DNA from: Bugula neritina
Taxonomy: Eukaryota; Bryozoa; Gymnolaemata; Cheilostomatida; Bugulidae
Direction of reading: 5' to 3'
NCBI GenBank assembly: GCA_964035545.1
Contig: OZ037768.1
Span: forward strand, 19,137,700-19,201,699
DNA: 64,000 nt
How positions within the stretch are numbered: position 1 is the stretch's first letter; every line of letters begins with the position of its first letter. Below, piece by piece: positions 36,301-50,100 of this stretch. The position numbers and the translations under genes are program-made. A model generated the notes under the pieces. The model saw nothing but the letters and a program-made list of their open reading frames with translations. It had not been told where the DNA came from and made no database searches.

Positions 36301-38258
36301 GTTATGAAATATCCTAGCACTTATGAAATTGGGTTGTATTAGTTAAAATAAACTATTTATGGTCAAATTTATAGCCCCCTTCACCTCCCACAGTGATGCT
36401 TTTTCTCATAACTTGAATAGTTGTTGGAAGTAGGTTGAAAACTTCTCCAAATTAATATTTATTAGCTAGCATAAACAGTTTGAAAGTTCAGTGACATTAA
36501 CTGTTTATTTTTAATCATCTGCTGCAAGACAAAATAAAAAAATGTTTCTTAACTGACAAAATAATTCATAAAATGGTTGCATTTCAAGGCTGTCAAACAG
36601 CTAGCAATCTGCCTTGTCACTGAGAGTGGAAGAATATTGAAGCTAATTATGTTGACAGGTGACATGTGACACAAGTGCTCTACTCAACTCTATGGAATGG
36701 CTAGAGTGAGTTAATGAGTTCTTATATCTGCTCAATTTAAATCCTATTTCTAGGTTATTAGAGCAGAATAAAATGCAAATTCTTATTTACTAATCAAGTA
36801 TAATTAATATATTTAGAAGGTCTAGTACTATTTCCAATTCCAGTTGAAGTACCGCTATTTGTGAATTAATGCGATACCCTTCACTCAGTCACACTGGTAA
36901 TTGCTAATTAGAATAATATTCTACAGTTTTATTTGAAATATCTCTCCTTTGCAAACTATGCCAGGCCTATAGAGCAATGTTTTGTTCTACCAGCTCTGCC
37001 TTGTTAGAAATATATTTCCTAACTGGCAATCTTTCACAAGAATGTTGTTATTTTTAGCAAGTTGTGGAGTAACATAATTATTCCCCATTTAGCCCAAACA
37101 TGTAGACAAGAGTAAATGTTGGAATAGATTACTTGCCAAGTGAGCATTGATGATATTGTGGTTAAGGCAGCACCAATTATCAAATTATTAATATAACATT
37201 AACTCATTGTTTGGTATATTAGCATAAATGTAGCTTTGCTGTAGGTCTGCTGCAACATTGTTTAGGATATGTAGAGGAATAGGCAAGGGAAAGATGATAG
37301 CTGTAGTCATATGTATAGATAATACAATAGTGACACTTTAAGTGTATCATGGAATGCATAGACTAATCAACATGACAGTTGATAAATATTATTATCTTAT
37401 AACTTTTGCCACTACTTATAAGGCTGTATTAGAAGAAAGCATGTGTCAATTTATACTACAAATAAATGAGCACAACTTTATCAAGTACGTTGTTGATAAC
37501 TATTATTAACCTAAAGGAAGTGCTCCACCTCTTTTACAGTAGAAAAGAACGTAAGAAAAAACCATATAATATAATATATACAAATAACGCAAAGTGCCAT
37601 AGCTAATGATGTAACAGCCTTCAAGACCCAACCTGTAAAAAGCTCACTAATTACTATGACACTTACCAGATCCTGGTTGCAAGGAAAGATACTGGTTAAC
37701 ATCTGTGCCTTCTTCTGAACCTGCTTTGGGCTTTATATTCTGTTTATTTTGAATAGATTTGACAGGTTTTGTTGGAACTGGGGGTAAGGTTGTCGTTGTT
37801 ACGGCAGATGTGTTGAAATCCATACACAGGTTTTCACTGTCTCCGTATTCTGGCAAGTTCTCACAGTTCATTTTGTCCGGCCAGGAGAAGCCATATTGTC
37901 TCATGAGAGGTGCACAGCCAGCCTTAGCTCTCTCACACACACTTCTACAGGCAGGGAGGGGCTTGTGGTAGTTCTGTATACAGATGGGGGTGTACAGACT
38001 GCACAGAAAGAACTGGAGGTCCGGGGAACACTGAATCTCTACGAGCGGCCAGAACTGATGAACCTCCAGACCAGCCTCTTCTTGATTGTCGTGGTTAAAC
38101 TGGTTTGGCATATACGTCTCATTATAACCAATTCCCTTACACATGGGAACTGTAATTTCTTGACACGTTCTCTTTTCGTATCTCGAACTAGAGTCACTCT
38201 TACTTATTCCAAATGTTAAAATTATATGACCGAACAGCCAGGATAGATTTAGCTGCAT
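31645..38258 (-). CDS. FZD5/8: Frizzled-5/8 class Wnt receptor, 2 exons, 590 aa
   Basis: Seven-pass receptor for Wnt ligands at the plasma membrane. Exon 1 is 38258-37667 and exon 2 is 32825-31645, joined in phase 1 across a 4.84-kb intron. Residues 1-19 look like a signal peptide. The cysteine-rich Wnt-binding domain runs from C32 to C145 with all ten cysteines (CQEITVPMCKGIGYN; HQFWPLVEIQCSPDL; RSVCERAKAGCAPLMRQYGF). A Ser/Thr/Pro linker follows, then the cysteine-rich hinge (CSCRCNDP; GVPNCAIRC) and seven spans. The PERPIIILSACY block, CTVVFLLTYFFGMA, SVDGDPVSGICY and YTVPATIVIACHLYEQHYRE are typical of the 5/8 class. KTVTAW after TM7 is the Dishevelled-binding KTxxxW motif. The C-terminus LSQV fits a PDZ ligand, as in FZD5/8. 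Human FZD5 is 585 aa. Vertebrate FZD5 and FZD8 have an uninterrupted coding exon, so the intron is a difference. Confidence 0.95.
33275..33328. repeat. (GA)n microsatellite in the Frizzled intron
   Basis: An AGAGAG tract of about 50 bp with a short imperfect GA-rich extension on each side. Confidence 0.95.
35116..35244 (-). CDS. Candidate 42-aa membrane micropeptide in the Frizzled intron
   Basis: An ATG-started ORF of 43 codons including stop, on the same strand as Frizzled and wholly inside its intron. It begins MQFLNLYAWGKDSL, continues with an alanine/valine-rich hydrophobic stretch (about residues 14-33: VAAAGSVEAAAVIAAW) and ends in a basic tail (LRRQANNRKK). That layout suits a single-pass membrane or mitochondrial micropeptide. 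The DNA here is clearly richer in GC than the surrounding intron, and an acceptor-like TATTTCTGTTAG lies about 20 nt upstream of the ATG. An in-frame TAA precedes the ATG, so it does not extend. A minus-strand AATAAA (34795-34800) lies downstream. I do not recognise the family; chance cannot be excluded. Confidence 0.5.
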   Translation of the reverse strand: MQFLNLYAWGKDSLVAAAGSVEAAAVIAAWISLRRQANNRKK

Positions 38259-38989
38259 TTTAATGGTTCGCTAGTGTTTCATTCTATCACCACCAGTGAA
38301 GGTAGACAATCGAGCGGTTAACCTAAAAAACGTTTAGTGCAAATTTTCAAACACAGGTCTACATAATTCTAAGTCTTCCAGTAATAAACATACAAGTAGA
38401 TTTAGTTTTACATGACTTAGAAATGCTGAAAATGCTTACCTTTGCTTCTAGTTGCTATATGTCACTATATTATGCCACCCAATGTATTGATATACTTTAA
38501 TATTTCACAAGCTTAGCTGTCTGATATGGAGCCTTTAGTCAACTTGACAGTGAGCTTCATTAATGGATAATAATTACTATACTGTTTATTATAACATTTA
38601 TGCTGGTGTACAGCTACAAGCCATCGACCAATGAAAAAGCAGATTACTGTCTCAAGTACTTGCGATTCTTGCCAACATAATCAACACTGTTTCTTTCACT
38701 TAACGGCAAACATGTCATGAAATAATATAAAAGAGAAACAGTTGGAGTGCTTGTCACGGAGGTTAGAGTTTGATGTAGTTTATTTATTTAACAAGTGGTG
38801 TCAGCTGACCAATGGTGTGATAATTGATCTTATACTTGAATGCGATTAGCTACAACAAGCTGCCAGTTGAGCCAGTATTGTTAATTTCATTTCAAAGCAC
38901 CCTGGACAGTCGCACATCACAATAAATAATATTATAATTATCTGAATTCCTAATTGCAATATAATATATAGCTGAGATTATGCAATACG

Positions 38990-39245
38990 CAATACACACT
39001 ATAGAATATGGAATATAGAATATATAATATAGTACATAGTACAAACAATACACACTATAGAAAATAGAATATGGGATATAGAATATAATTAATATGAAAC
39101 ATAGTATAAACAATATACACTGTAGAAAATAGAATATGGAATATAGAATATATAATATAAACCATAGTGTAAACAATACACACTGCATAAAATAGAATAT
39201 GGAATATAGAATATAGGGCATAGTTATATACAGAATACATAGAAT
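38990..39245. repeat. Tandem repeat of about 60 bp upstream of Frizzled
   Basis: Four to five imperfect units sharing ACAATACACACT, AGAAAATAGAATATGG and ATATAGAATATA, about 0.7 kb upstream of the Frizzled start. Tyr/Ile-rich frames across it are repeat artefacts. Confidence 0.88.
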
Positions 39246-40048
39246 GCAATGTGCACGTACGGCTATACTCGTATATGTTCTTACTATGAATATATGAGCA
39301 CCTATTTTTCGCTGAAAAGTTGAATTAAATCTAATGGGCAACACTAAAACTAATTGAAAATGATAGTTGAAAACAAAAAAATACATTTGCAGAAATGTAA
39401 TTTACTTACTATACAAAAACAAACACAGTAAATATAGAGAGAAGAAACATTTTTGCCATTCGCTGTAAGATATATTAATCTCAGATTAAAATTGACTTAA
39501 AAGCATGATCAGGAACACAGCAGAACCTCTCCTAGCATAAGTGTCATTCATAAACCAAGTGTCAGTAACAAATCAATGTCACAAAATTGATTGCAACAAC
39601 AGCTGTATTTTTTATACATAACCAAATAGCAATATAATGTGATTAATTGTAGAGAATAAAATTATAGATTATATATGTGACTTTTATAACCTAAAAATAA
39701 TTCTCATCAAGATTGAACTGCCATAACAAGTAAGTTGAAAGTAAAGTCTGAGGAACTTTTCTGGATCCATAAATCACAAAAAAGGCCATTTGAAAACTAA
39801 AATTATATGAATATAATAAGAATGTTTAGCGAAGAAAGTTGCCGAGCTTTCAAATGCTTCAAACATTTATACAAAGTACAATATTAAGATGCAAATTTAC
39901 TTTAAGAAACTCCACTTTAGAAGTTACTAAGCAATTGACTATACCCAGTTTAAAGCTACAATTTGCATAATTCAATTAGCTGCTTAATTTAGTTTTTCAT
40001 AGCCATAAACGTAAATTTTCAGCGTAAAATGGACAAGCTAGTTATTTA

Positions 40049-40200
40049 GGTGAATAAATTTTAATAGCTTAAGCTCTTTAACTTTACTTAATATATTTTG
40101 TTAGGGGCATGGGTTAAAATTATCGTTAGAGCATAAATTCAGTTGCTACATTCCTAATCTAGAACAGTAAGCTTTTCTCAATTCTTCTGTTACTGCACTT
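40049..40200 (+). mobile_element. TA-flanked MITE (family M), copy 2
   Basis: Its ends are diverged relatives of GGTGCAGTAA, with TA on both sides. The body shares GGCATGGGTTAAAATTATCG and CTAATCTAGAACA with the copies at 52768, 56094 and 58403. Confidence 0.78.
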
Positions 40201-42339
40201 ACATCCAGTTAGTTGGGGCTGCAACTGAACTGCTGCTATTCTTAACAGCTTTTATGGCGCAGACGTACTAGTTCAGGTTTGAAGAAAAAATCCAAGAACT
40301 TTTTTCTATATCTTCTCATTCTCAATCATTTGCTATAACCAAATTGGAATAATACATAGTTCTATCATCTAATCTTATAATACAACCTGAGGGAGATAAC
40401 TCCTGGTGTGTAAAAACTTCCATACCACATGTTGAACCTGCCAGTGTTCTGACAATGAGGTGTAAGCTAGTTGTTGAAGTAAAAAATTTGTGTTAACATG
40501 TACAAAAGCTTTTAAATCTAACATACACAATATAAAATAAACATATAGTATTTGAAATAGCTATAGTGTGAGAATAAACATATATTACAGAGTTTGACAA
40601 AGAAAATATAAAATAAACATATGGTATGGTATGGGATATTAAAGTATTATACTTTATAGAATATTAAAGATAGTATATAGGATATTAAGACCCTAGTTAC
40701 AAATTTGCCCGCTATGCATATTTTTTTATTAATAACTAAAGAGTTCAAAACTGACATAAACGCTACAAGTTTTGAATGACCTTATTTGCAATGACGCACT
40801 TTAGTTATTTTGAAAGTAAATTTTGTACTTAAAGTATCACAAACATTTGTATAATCTGCATATGATGGTTTTTGCATTAATTTATGGAAAAATTGCATGG
40901 TAAAAATTCTTCGTTATGCATACAAAGGGCTTATGTTTATTTGTTTAGTAGCAGATCATCTTGTGGTTTAGTTACTATAAGAGGAGCAAATGCCTTACGA
41001 GGTTGAGAACTTTCATGAAAACAGATGAAAAACACAAACATAAAAACTCCACTTTGATTTTTCTTTCAACCTGCTAAAGTTATATGAAGTTGGGAAGGCG
41101 ATTAGCAAATGTTATTAATATCTTATAGCTTAATACAAATGAATAATGAACGTTTATGATTAAACGGCAGCATAGACCGTGCAGCCGTCAGATATTCAGT
41201 CATGAAGAGTCCCATAAGGGTTATTCTCTGACACGAGTATTTTAAATTATAAGAAGAAGAAACTTTGAACTCGAAACTTCAAATACACATTTTCTATGCA
41301 ATTATTTTCTAGAGGCGTGAGGCATAATAGTGGGATGGAAGACTTCTATAGCCAGTCTATCTGCTCCTAAATTAAGATGACATGTTCAAAGTGTTGAAGT
41401 CTTTGTGCTCTTTATTGCATTCAGTGAAAGAAGTGTTAGCGTCCAATGAAATCAATATACATGTTAATTATATTCCGCAATTATACAGCCTTGTTTTCCA
41501 TCAAGGTTACCGCATAAGCCTCTCTTAAACCAACCCATGCATGCTTTTATTTCTGTTCAAGGTTTTGCTTATAAACTCTTACAAAAAATATTGCTTGATA
41601 GGAAATCAAAAATATTGGGACTAAAATAGCAAAAATACACAAATTGACCTTTGCACCAGTTTTATCATGTCATATGGAGTTTTCTGACTGACACTTGTCA
41701 AGGGTTGGCAGATCATGGACTGTTGACAGAGATAACTGCAATGATAATGAGTTGTAGAGTGGCATGTGTGTGTTGGAGGACTGGTAAACTGCTATCATGG
41801 TGAGGCTTGCAGTGGAGACAGTGCAGTGTCATGTTTATACCATCATATGACTTATCTACACCGCTATATACCTCTCTCAGCTAAGTACAGGAATTTATTC
41901 AGGGCCAGGAAAAAACTACGCCATAAAACACAAATTATAGAAAAATGGATATTGTAAATTAATAAATTAATATATAAGTGGAGAAAATGAAGTTATTAGT
42001 GTTATTTGTAGCATAATTCTTGAAGCTAGGAGTTATATTTCCTGATTTCGAACTGTAGCCAAATACCATCATTTTAATTGAATAACAAGCTTTTCTTTTA
42101 GTATGCTCTACAAAACTGTGGAAAGCAAAAATGCTTCTGTCCTACATAAATAACAGTTTCCTAACACAATTATTACAGCTAATACAGCTATAGTTATGTA
42201 TATAACTAATATTGCTATTCAAGAATTTAAATTTGATTTCTTTACATTTGAGCTTTTGTAGTGTAGCTTACAAAAAGAATCACACACCTAACTAGAGACA
42301 GAATGCAAGATGTCTTTGGAAGAAAAGGGCACAAAATTT

Positions 42340-42790
42340 GGAGATTTAATTTCAGATAGACAACCCCTAGATAGCTGACCATCAATATATTATTTTATTT
42401 AGGCAACCCCCAACTAGACGGCTTCCATTTAGACGACTTTATTTAAAAACGTTAACAATTGAAAAAAATAATGATATTTGATAGTAAGTTGCATTTAATT
42501 GATACTAGGTTATGTTTCAGAGTTTAAATCAATAAATATGTATGTTTAAATATCATTCTACTGATGAAATAGTGTACATGTTTGATAGCACTTCAACAAA
42601 TTTCTCAACTAATAACTCCCGAACTAAATCGATTTTCAAGAAACATTTTTGTTGCAAGTAAAAGTTTTAAAGTTTAAAGCAATCATCATCTGCATATATA
42701 TTTGATAGTAATAGTTGGGGTTGTCTAACTGGGGGAGGAGGGGGGGGGGGTTCGTCTATTTTAAATTTGGCTGTCTAATGGGAATGACAC
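42340..42790. repeat. Region with inverted GACAACCCC motifs
   Basis: GATAGACAACCCCTAG (about 42355) and CAACCCCCAACTAGACGG (about 42404) recur inverted as GTTGGGGTTGTCTAAC (about 42716), next to a long G run and GGCTGTCTAATGGG. This may be a degraded inverted-repeat element; its boundaries are unclear. Confidence 0.4.
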
Positions 42791-42984
42791 CAATTTTGAA
42801 CCTGCCTTAGATCAAGTCTAAAAAATTCATTAGCTGAATATTTCAACAGCTAATTTTAGTATTATTATGGCATGATATCCATTTTTTCTATTATAGGAAA
42901 AGAAAAGAAAATAATCCAAAACTTGTATTTTTTTAACATTCAATGAATGGTGATTTACATTATATGTGCACTCTTCAACTAGGT

Positions 42985-43308
42985 GTCCAATCTTTTTAAA
43001 GCGAAAAGAAATATTTCATGGGAAAAGCCACATTTTAAACTTTAGCTTGTGCTAGGGGTCACAGCATCAGTATTTTTCAAATTATTTTATTCTAAATTCT
43101 TGTGAATCATTACACAATAAAGCTCTAATAGTTAATTCAGGCTGCATGTTTTGTATCATGTGTATCAATAAGACATTTAAAAGGGGGTCTTTCACTCTAA
43201 TCCATGTATACTGTAAAAAACAATTTTAGCTTTATGCTTTTGAGCGCCATATAAATGTAGGCTGGGGGCCACATCTGGCCCCGGGGCTGCCTGTTGGACA
43301 GCCCTAAA
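42985..43308 (+). mobile_element. hAT-like non-coding element
   Basis: Starts AGGTGTCCAATC and ends GTTGGACAGCCCT, short imperfect inverted ends typical of hAT-derived MITEs. The internal sequence matches the inverted fragment at 12120-12245. There is no coding capacity. An 8-bp target duplication could not be confirmed. Confidence 0.5.
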
Positions 43309-43811
43309 ATAGGCTCTTTCAGTATAGCCTTGCTTAAAAGCTGACACTGATAATCATGCAGCTATGTATATAAAGTATGTAGTGTATACATGCATACTGG
43401 AGTACCTATGCTTGTTACATAATGTATAAATATTGCTGTACATAAGTGTGATTGGAAAGTTGAAAGCTCTCAAATCCCTTCTACTGTTCTAACCATAGTC
43501 TTTCTATCATATGCAAAGAAGATAGAAAATGCTGGTGGAGAAACAAGGGCAAACAACTATCATTTTAAAAGACTGAATTTCTATACACAAAACCACTAGG
43601 GATTTAAATAAAAGCATCAAAAGTTACATCATTATATAATATGGCATCTGAAAATAGGGCATTGGCTAAATAAGCATTGTTCAAAAGATAGCATGCGTTA
43701 ATATGTGCAATTACGTTTCCAATATTGTTGTGCCATTACATATGTTATATAGTAAGACTATATACTAAGTATAAACATTATGTAGCACATTATAATACAC
43801 CTACGCAAGTA

Positions 43812-44005
43812 ATTATAGTCACCACCCACCCCTGTGAGAAAACCCTTGAGTTTTGCTAAATTAGGCTAAGGACTTATTCAGATGAGGCACAGGAGCAATT
43901 ATGGGTGGATATGCTCTTCCTCACCTTACCAATAGCCTTTGCTGGGGCTCGAACCCATGACTTCATGCTTACTAGGCAAACACTCTAACCCCCAGACCAC
44001 GGATT
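43812..44005 (-). mobile_element. tRNA-derived SINE, most complete reverse copy
   Basis: In plus orientation the tail ATAGTCACCACCC comes first. Then come the body (AGGAGCAATTATGG, GATATGCTCTTCC) and the head with GGGGCTCGAACCCATGAC (B box) and CTCTAACCCCCAGACCACGG (A-box side). It is the inverse of 22486-22692. Confidence 0.85.
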
Positions 44006-47000
44006 ATAATAATCAGTATGATATGCTCTCAAAATAATAGTAATTTTATATTTTTAGAACCAGTGCATATTACCTTAAAATAATTTTGAATTGCTTTAAT
44101 TTAATGGTATTATTTAATTATAATATGTATTCTTGAAGTGTGACAACACACCCAGTTTAATTGAAAACTGCCCAATAGAATTTTCATATTAAGGTACATT
44201 AAAAGCAAGCAAGATAAATACACAAATTTAAAAAGCTTATTTCAACATGTGATGCATCTAAAAATGATTATTTGAAGCCTGCAACAGATACATTTGGGAG
44301 ACGCACATCAAAAATAGTAAAATTGAAGTTCTAGACTAGCAGTAATAAGCTTTTAGAAGATTCTATATCATCTCAGTCTTGTAGTTTGTGTAAATTTTAC
44401 AGGTAGAAATGTCTAGCTGTAGAACAGATGATTGTGCGCTATCTTATTCTGTTTAGAAAATATAAAACAAGTTCTCAAAGGTCGATGAATGACATTAATA
44501 AGAAAATGAGACGTGTCACAAGTAATTCGATATTGTGTGCTGCCAATGAGGCAGCATTGCTAACACAAAGCCCTATTCAGGTTTCTGAGTTCTATGTTTT
44601 ACAGAAATCACAGTTTCATTATTAAAATCGAATGTGAATTAATGATTACAGAGTTTACTTCATTTAGCTATCTCATCTGCTCTCATATGATTCTACTTAT
44701 CTTTCTGTTGAGTGTGTTTTGCTGAAAGTAACTTTATTTCATGTTGAAGCAATAGCAGCTTGGGCATCTAATTTTTCTGACATATCATGGCTTGTATACT
44801 ACAACTAAGTGCAGTACTGTTTGATTGAATCTTACCAATAATGTTTAAATTTTTCAACTATATAATATGCATTTTTAGTTTAGAATAAATGCGAAAATCA
44901 GAGATGCATGCACAGGACAGTTTGAATATTAGTTGGAACGGCCATTGTGGTTTTGTAAATACATTGCGGGAAGTCTTGGCTACTCCAAAGGTACACCAAC
45001 AACCCAACAGGACACAAGCATACGCATTTATACAATATTTTAACACCAAATCTTATGAATTTCTACATGTACTGTTGTGATATCAAGTTTCCAGCTTATA
45101 GTGAAGCCCGCCTAATATTTTAAATTTTAATCAGTATATGTAATCATTCCAAATTGGCATTGTAGGAATAATAATTATTATGGTTGTGCTTTATCAATGC
45201 AATACAAAGAACAAAGCAGCTATGCACTCAAATTGACTGCAATTAGGTACAAACTTGTCAGCAAATGGCATGTAGCTAATACGATGTCAAATCTAGTGTG
45301 TTTACCTGTCAGCTATAAAGACATGCACAGATATATTGTGATGGGAAGTGTGACTTAAAGCAATAGAAGGGGTAATATTATGGCTAATACCTGCTAATAC
45401 CACTCTAGTGATGTATACACCTCATTTATGATGTCTATATTCAAGCTTTATGAAAGGGAGATTTGATGAAAAACCACAATCTAAACACTTGGAGCACATT
45501 ATAAGCTGCCATGACACCATTTAATGAACATAACCACCCGATGCTGGCTGGCACTAATGACTTGAAATATTACAAATTCCTAGCAACAAACAGCTTGGCT
45601 GGTGTCGTGGGAGAGAGAAATGGTAGTCTAGCAGCGAATGCTACTCTGCAACTGCAGGCAAAACCTGCAAAAATTTTATTTATATTGACATTCAATTATA
45701 TTTGAGTGGAAATTTTACGATTTAAACAGTTATAGTGTGGCCTATGGATGTGCAAAGTAAAATTTGTTGTGGGTCTTATTCTAGAATATTTGAATAATAA
45801 TTTAAGAGCACTTTAAAATAATAAAAGTTGTCCTTTCCTGGAGACTGTAGTTTCAAACACCAAGACCGTTGCAAAACCAAAACCACTTTATAACAGTTTA
45901 TGAGGCACTATGAAGAATGTATACTGATTGAGCATATATATCAACCTCAACTGCAAAATTTTGCTAAAATAAATATAAAACAAACCAAGAGTGCTGTCAA
46001 CAAATTTTAGCTTTCTGTGCTTAAAAGCTTTATGCATTGAAAACTGCAGTGAATGTATGTTGTGCTGAACATAGTTGATATTTGATATTGCTAAACACTA
46101 GCAAACCAACAAATAAATTCATTACTATTATCATAGCTTTAAAATAGGCTTGTTTCTTGCTTTAGCTTAGAATCTAACCCAATTTTGTCATTGCAAAGAT
46201 AGCAGTTTGAGTTTATATGTTTCCGATTTATTTACCTTTATACTATCTCCATTTCATATAATTTACCATCTGCAACCATGACTTCTATTCTTTCGAACTA
46301 TAAGGATTATTATATCATGCAAATACTTTACGCATGAATTGCTAATAACAACTTTTCAATTTACATGCTTGTATTAACATTACACTGATAAGGGGAGAGG
46401 AAAAACTTGCTAACAGTTGTGCGTCTGAGTAAGCATTATTTCAAAGTATAAATAACAAACGAATTATAGATAAATGAATATATTATGTTGAATGAACATA
46501 TGTTGAATATTCGTATTTTTGCTATTTCTAATTAGAATATCATTATTTACATGTATTTATTGCGATATAAAAATAAGTCTATGTTGTAAAAGTTTTGAAA
46601 TTACTGTAGGCTCAAGATTAGTAACATAATATAGTAAGGAGCTGGGTGTAACAGCATGTAGTGAACAAAACAGCAATTTGAGCTTTGATTACATGAATCC
46701 AGAGTCTACAAGTAATATTAGGACATACACTAAGTATTGAATATAAAGAGATGTATAAATAAAAAAATTGTGTAACCTTTAAATAGTGAATACAGAGGTG
46801 AAAATAGCTTATAACTAGTAATATGCTTGCCCATTTATGCAGAAAAATATAAGTTTCTATTTACAACAAATATAATAAAAAATATTCCACTACTCGCACA
46901 TATTATTAACTGATATTTAAACCTGACAGGCTAAACTTGACATTTCTAGTGAAGCTGTCTGGGAAAAGATAACTCCCAAAAATAAAACCGCTTTGTGCCA

Positions 47001-47173
47001 AAAAGAAAGATATGCATAAACAAAATTTTGAACACCAATAATATTGAGGAAGCATGGATATCACATAATGCACGCAAAACTAAAAATGATAATCTAACAA
47101 AAAAATCATTCATAACTGAAGTCGTTAGGAAATAAATAGTTTGACTAAACATAAGCTGGAGCAAGCAAAAGAA

Positions 47174-50100
47174 TCACACACTAACGGATGACCTTGAACT
47201 CCACTTGCTAGGGGAGTTACTGCCCCCTGTCATATTAGCATATTCCAGCATTGTCTAAAATAGATTTAAAATGTACAAAAATATGCATTTTGCGACTCTT
47301 TGAAGTCAAGGCAAGTCCAGTAATGGTTTGCATAAAACTTCAAGTCAAACGCCAAGTCAAGTAATGATTTCAGCTGTCTTGATTCAATTTGAATTTATTT
47401 ATTATGTAATACAATTCTTCTTTAAACATTTACATACATTTAACAAAAAGCAATAGATATTTACATGTTTTTGGTAGTTCAAGTTAACATAATGACTTAG
47501 CTTCGATTTTAATTAATTTAAAGTTAATATTTATTCATAAAATATGAATAGTACAGTTTTTGTAATGCAGTTGAAAAAGTCATCTAGTTTATATAGCAGC
47601 AAATTTTGTTTAATAAATCAGAAATTCTTTTCAATTGGTGGAACAAATTTGAGATATTTTCAGTCGACTATTCAACAAATACTCATAATTTGGGTTTACC
47701 AACTTTATTTGAAAACTCAAGATTAAAATGAGCAGTTTGTGACTTTTGTTTGCCTAAACTTTATAAACTAGCAGCAAGTTCATCAAGATATTTAAGTCAC
47801 GTTAAGTCGTGGTTTTAATAAGCTAACTCGAGTTAAAAAAGTTCAAGTACTCAAGTTGACAACTGCCAATGTGACTTAAACCTACAAGATCTCTGGATTC
47901 CACTCTATTATAAAATAAATAAAATATTTATTAGTCTTTCTTTAGTTATGAAAAAAACTGTATGTTCAACAGATTAATGAATCAGTATAATCAAATTAGA
48001 GAGAGACATACATAAAAACTGCACCAGGAAAAAATAAATAAAACAAAAGTACATAAACAAAAGATGTATTGAATAGAAGTAAAAGCATTAAAGAAAAGCA
48101 TCTAAAAACACTAATGAAAATGATAATGTGGATAAACACAAATTATGCTTGAAAACTTAAAACAGTTAATTTTCTACGGGTACCATGACCTTTGGCTTAC
48201 CTTGTATATGAAGGCATAGTGAGCAGTAGTATGAACAGCTCCCGCCCTATCTTGACGCAGCTTATAAACACAGTTCATCACATCCACTGTGTAACTATCA
48301 TCGTATGTTTGCAGGCATCTTTCTATGGCCAGGAAGGTGCCTGTGCGGCCAGTACCAGTGCTACAAAATATCGATATTACAATGACTCATTGCTGCCTTT
48401 CACTTTCCACCATTAATTTGATGCCGTGCTGGCGCAGTGAGAACTTTAGTATTATTAGAAAAGGTACTACAGACAGAGTTACCAGCAATCCACAGCAAAA
48501 TACCTTATTCTGAATAGTATAAAACAAGTAGTGAACTACAGTATCTAAGCATCATGGTTTTGATTATAAAACCAGTAAAAATATACATGTCGCGTAACAA
48601 ACAATTCTATTACCTGCAATGCACGACAGTTGGGCCATGACTGATTTCCATATATGGGCGTGCATCTTTTATAAACGTCAGGAAGTTGCATACTGACGAC
48701 GGAGTTCCTTTGGAGGGGAAATCCAAATATTGAAAGTGAACAACATCGCGACACAGGTTTAGCTGAAACAAGCATATAATATAATACATATGTAATATAT
48801 GCTGCAAAATATACTATATTATGCTCATGCGGCACACATTATATTTCACATGTAATGCATATTATAAGGGATAAAGAAGAAGCTAAACATCAGTATCTGT
48901 TGAGGATGGTAAGGCTGTTGCTATGGCAGTGTTATAAAATAGTTGAGGTCTTGAAAAAACTAACTTTTGCTTAGCTCTATAAAATATTTTGAGTAGAAAT
49001 AGTAACACCTTGCTGTGATTCAAACCTGGAACTGTGCAGATGTTGAGGTTTGATACATATTTGATGATACAGTGCAATGCTCAAAAATGAGAAAAGACTT
49101 AGGATTAACTATCACTACATCGCAATGCTTCAAACGGGATGCTCATATGGATTACATCGAATGAAAAGCCACACGTTCCTATGCAAGTTGTACAAAGATG
49201 TCTTTTCTAAATAGAAGACAACTCCTCTTTAACTTTTGCCAGTTGTACACGAACTTTGTTGCTAAGTTATAATGTAAACAAACATGGCCGCCCCATGATA
49301 ATTTTATACAACTCACTCTGCCCCTCCCCTCAAAATACAAATTGTTGAATCCTTAGATGAATATTACCAACACTATTGTCACAGCTAAAATGTAGATGGC
49401 TACTCTTCTTGACTTTCACATTAGCATATAGAGTTAGAGCATTCCTAGCAAAAACAAACAAAAATGTATACAGTTGTTGAGATACAAACCTCCATATTCT
49501 TTATAACTAAGCAGCTGAATATGTACTGATCTCTAATTAGCTTCTTCTTCAGGAAGATTTCGTAGTCACCGTGAACTGAGATGGAGTCAACCCCATCTGA
49601 CTGAGGCAGGTACTGAGCACACCGGTACTACAAGAGATATTCCGTAGTGTGACTAACACTCAGTAATGTGAATAACACTCAGTAGTGTGACTAATACTCA
49701 GTAGTGTGACTAACACTCAGTAGTGTGACTACAGCACTCAGTAGTGTGACTAATACTCAGTAGTGTGACTAACACTCAGTAGTGTGACTAACACTCAGTA
49801 GTATGACTACAGCACTCAGTAGTGTGACTAATACTCAGTAGTGTGACTAACACTCAGTAGTGTGACTAACACTCAGTAGTGTGACTAACACTCAGTAGTG
49901 TGACTAACCCTCAGTAGTATGACTACAACACTCAGTAGTGTGACTAATACTCAGTAGTGTGACTAAGACTCAGTAGTGTGACTAATACTCGGTAGTGTGA
50001 CTAACAAGATATAAACAGAGTAAGAAAAAGCAATATATAGTCTTGCAGTTTTTTATATTTCCAGTGAAAAATCTCAAAAGATCCTCATTTCAAGGGTTGC

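Larger units (their letters stand above)
38259..47173. other. Gene-poor region between FZD5/8 and the phosphatase gene
   Basis: About 9 kb upstream of Frizzled and downstream of the phosphatase gene (both on minus). It contains a tandem ATAGAATATGG array, one M-family MITE, a hAT-like element and a SINE. Several short frames of 60-95 codons occur, but none has recognisable domains or a supporting splice pattern. Confidence 0.55.

Noticed and set aside
38892-39386. 164-codon Tyr/Ile-rich frame on the minus strand
   Set aside because: It is read through the ATAGAATATGG tandem repeat; composition is repeat-driven and no domain is seen.
45511-45705. 64-codon frame with moderate GC content
   Set aside because: No homology recognised, no splice sites at its edges and no neighbouring coding signal; chance is likely.
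49636-50006. CRISPR-like array
   Set aside because: Units are contiguous 19-bp repeats without unique spacers, in a eukaryotic intron; it is a minisatellite.
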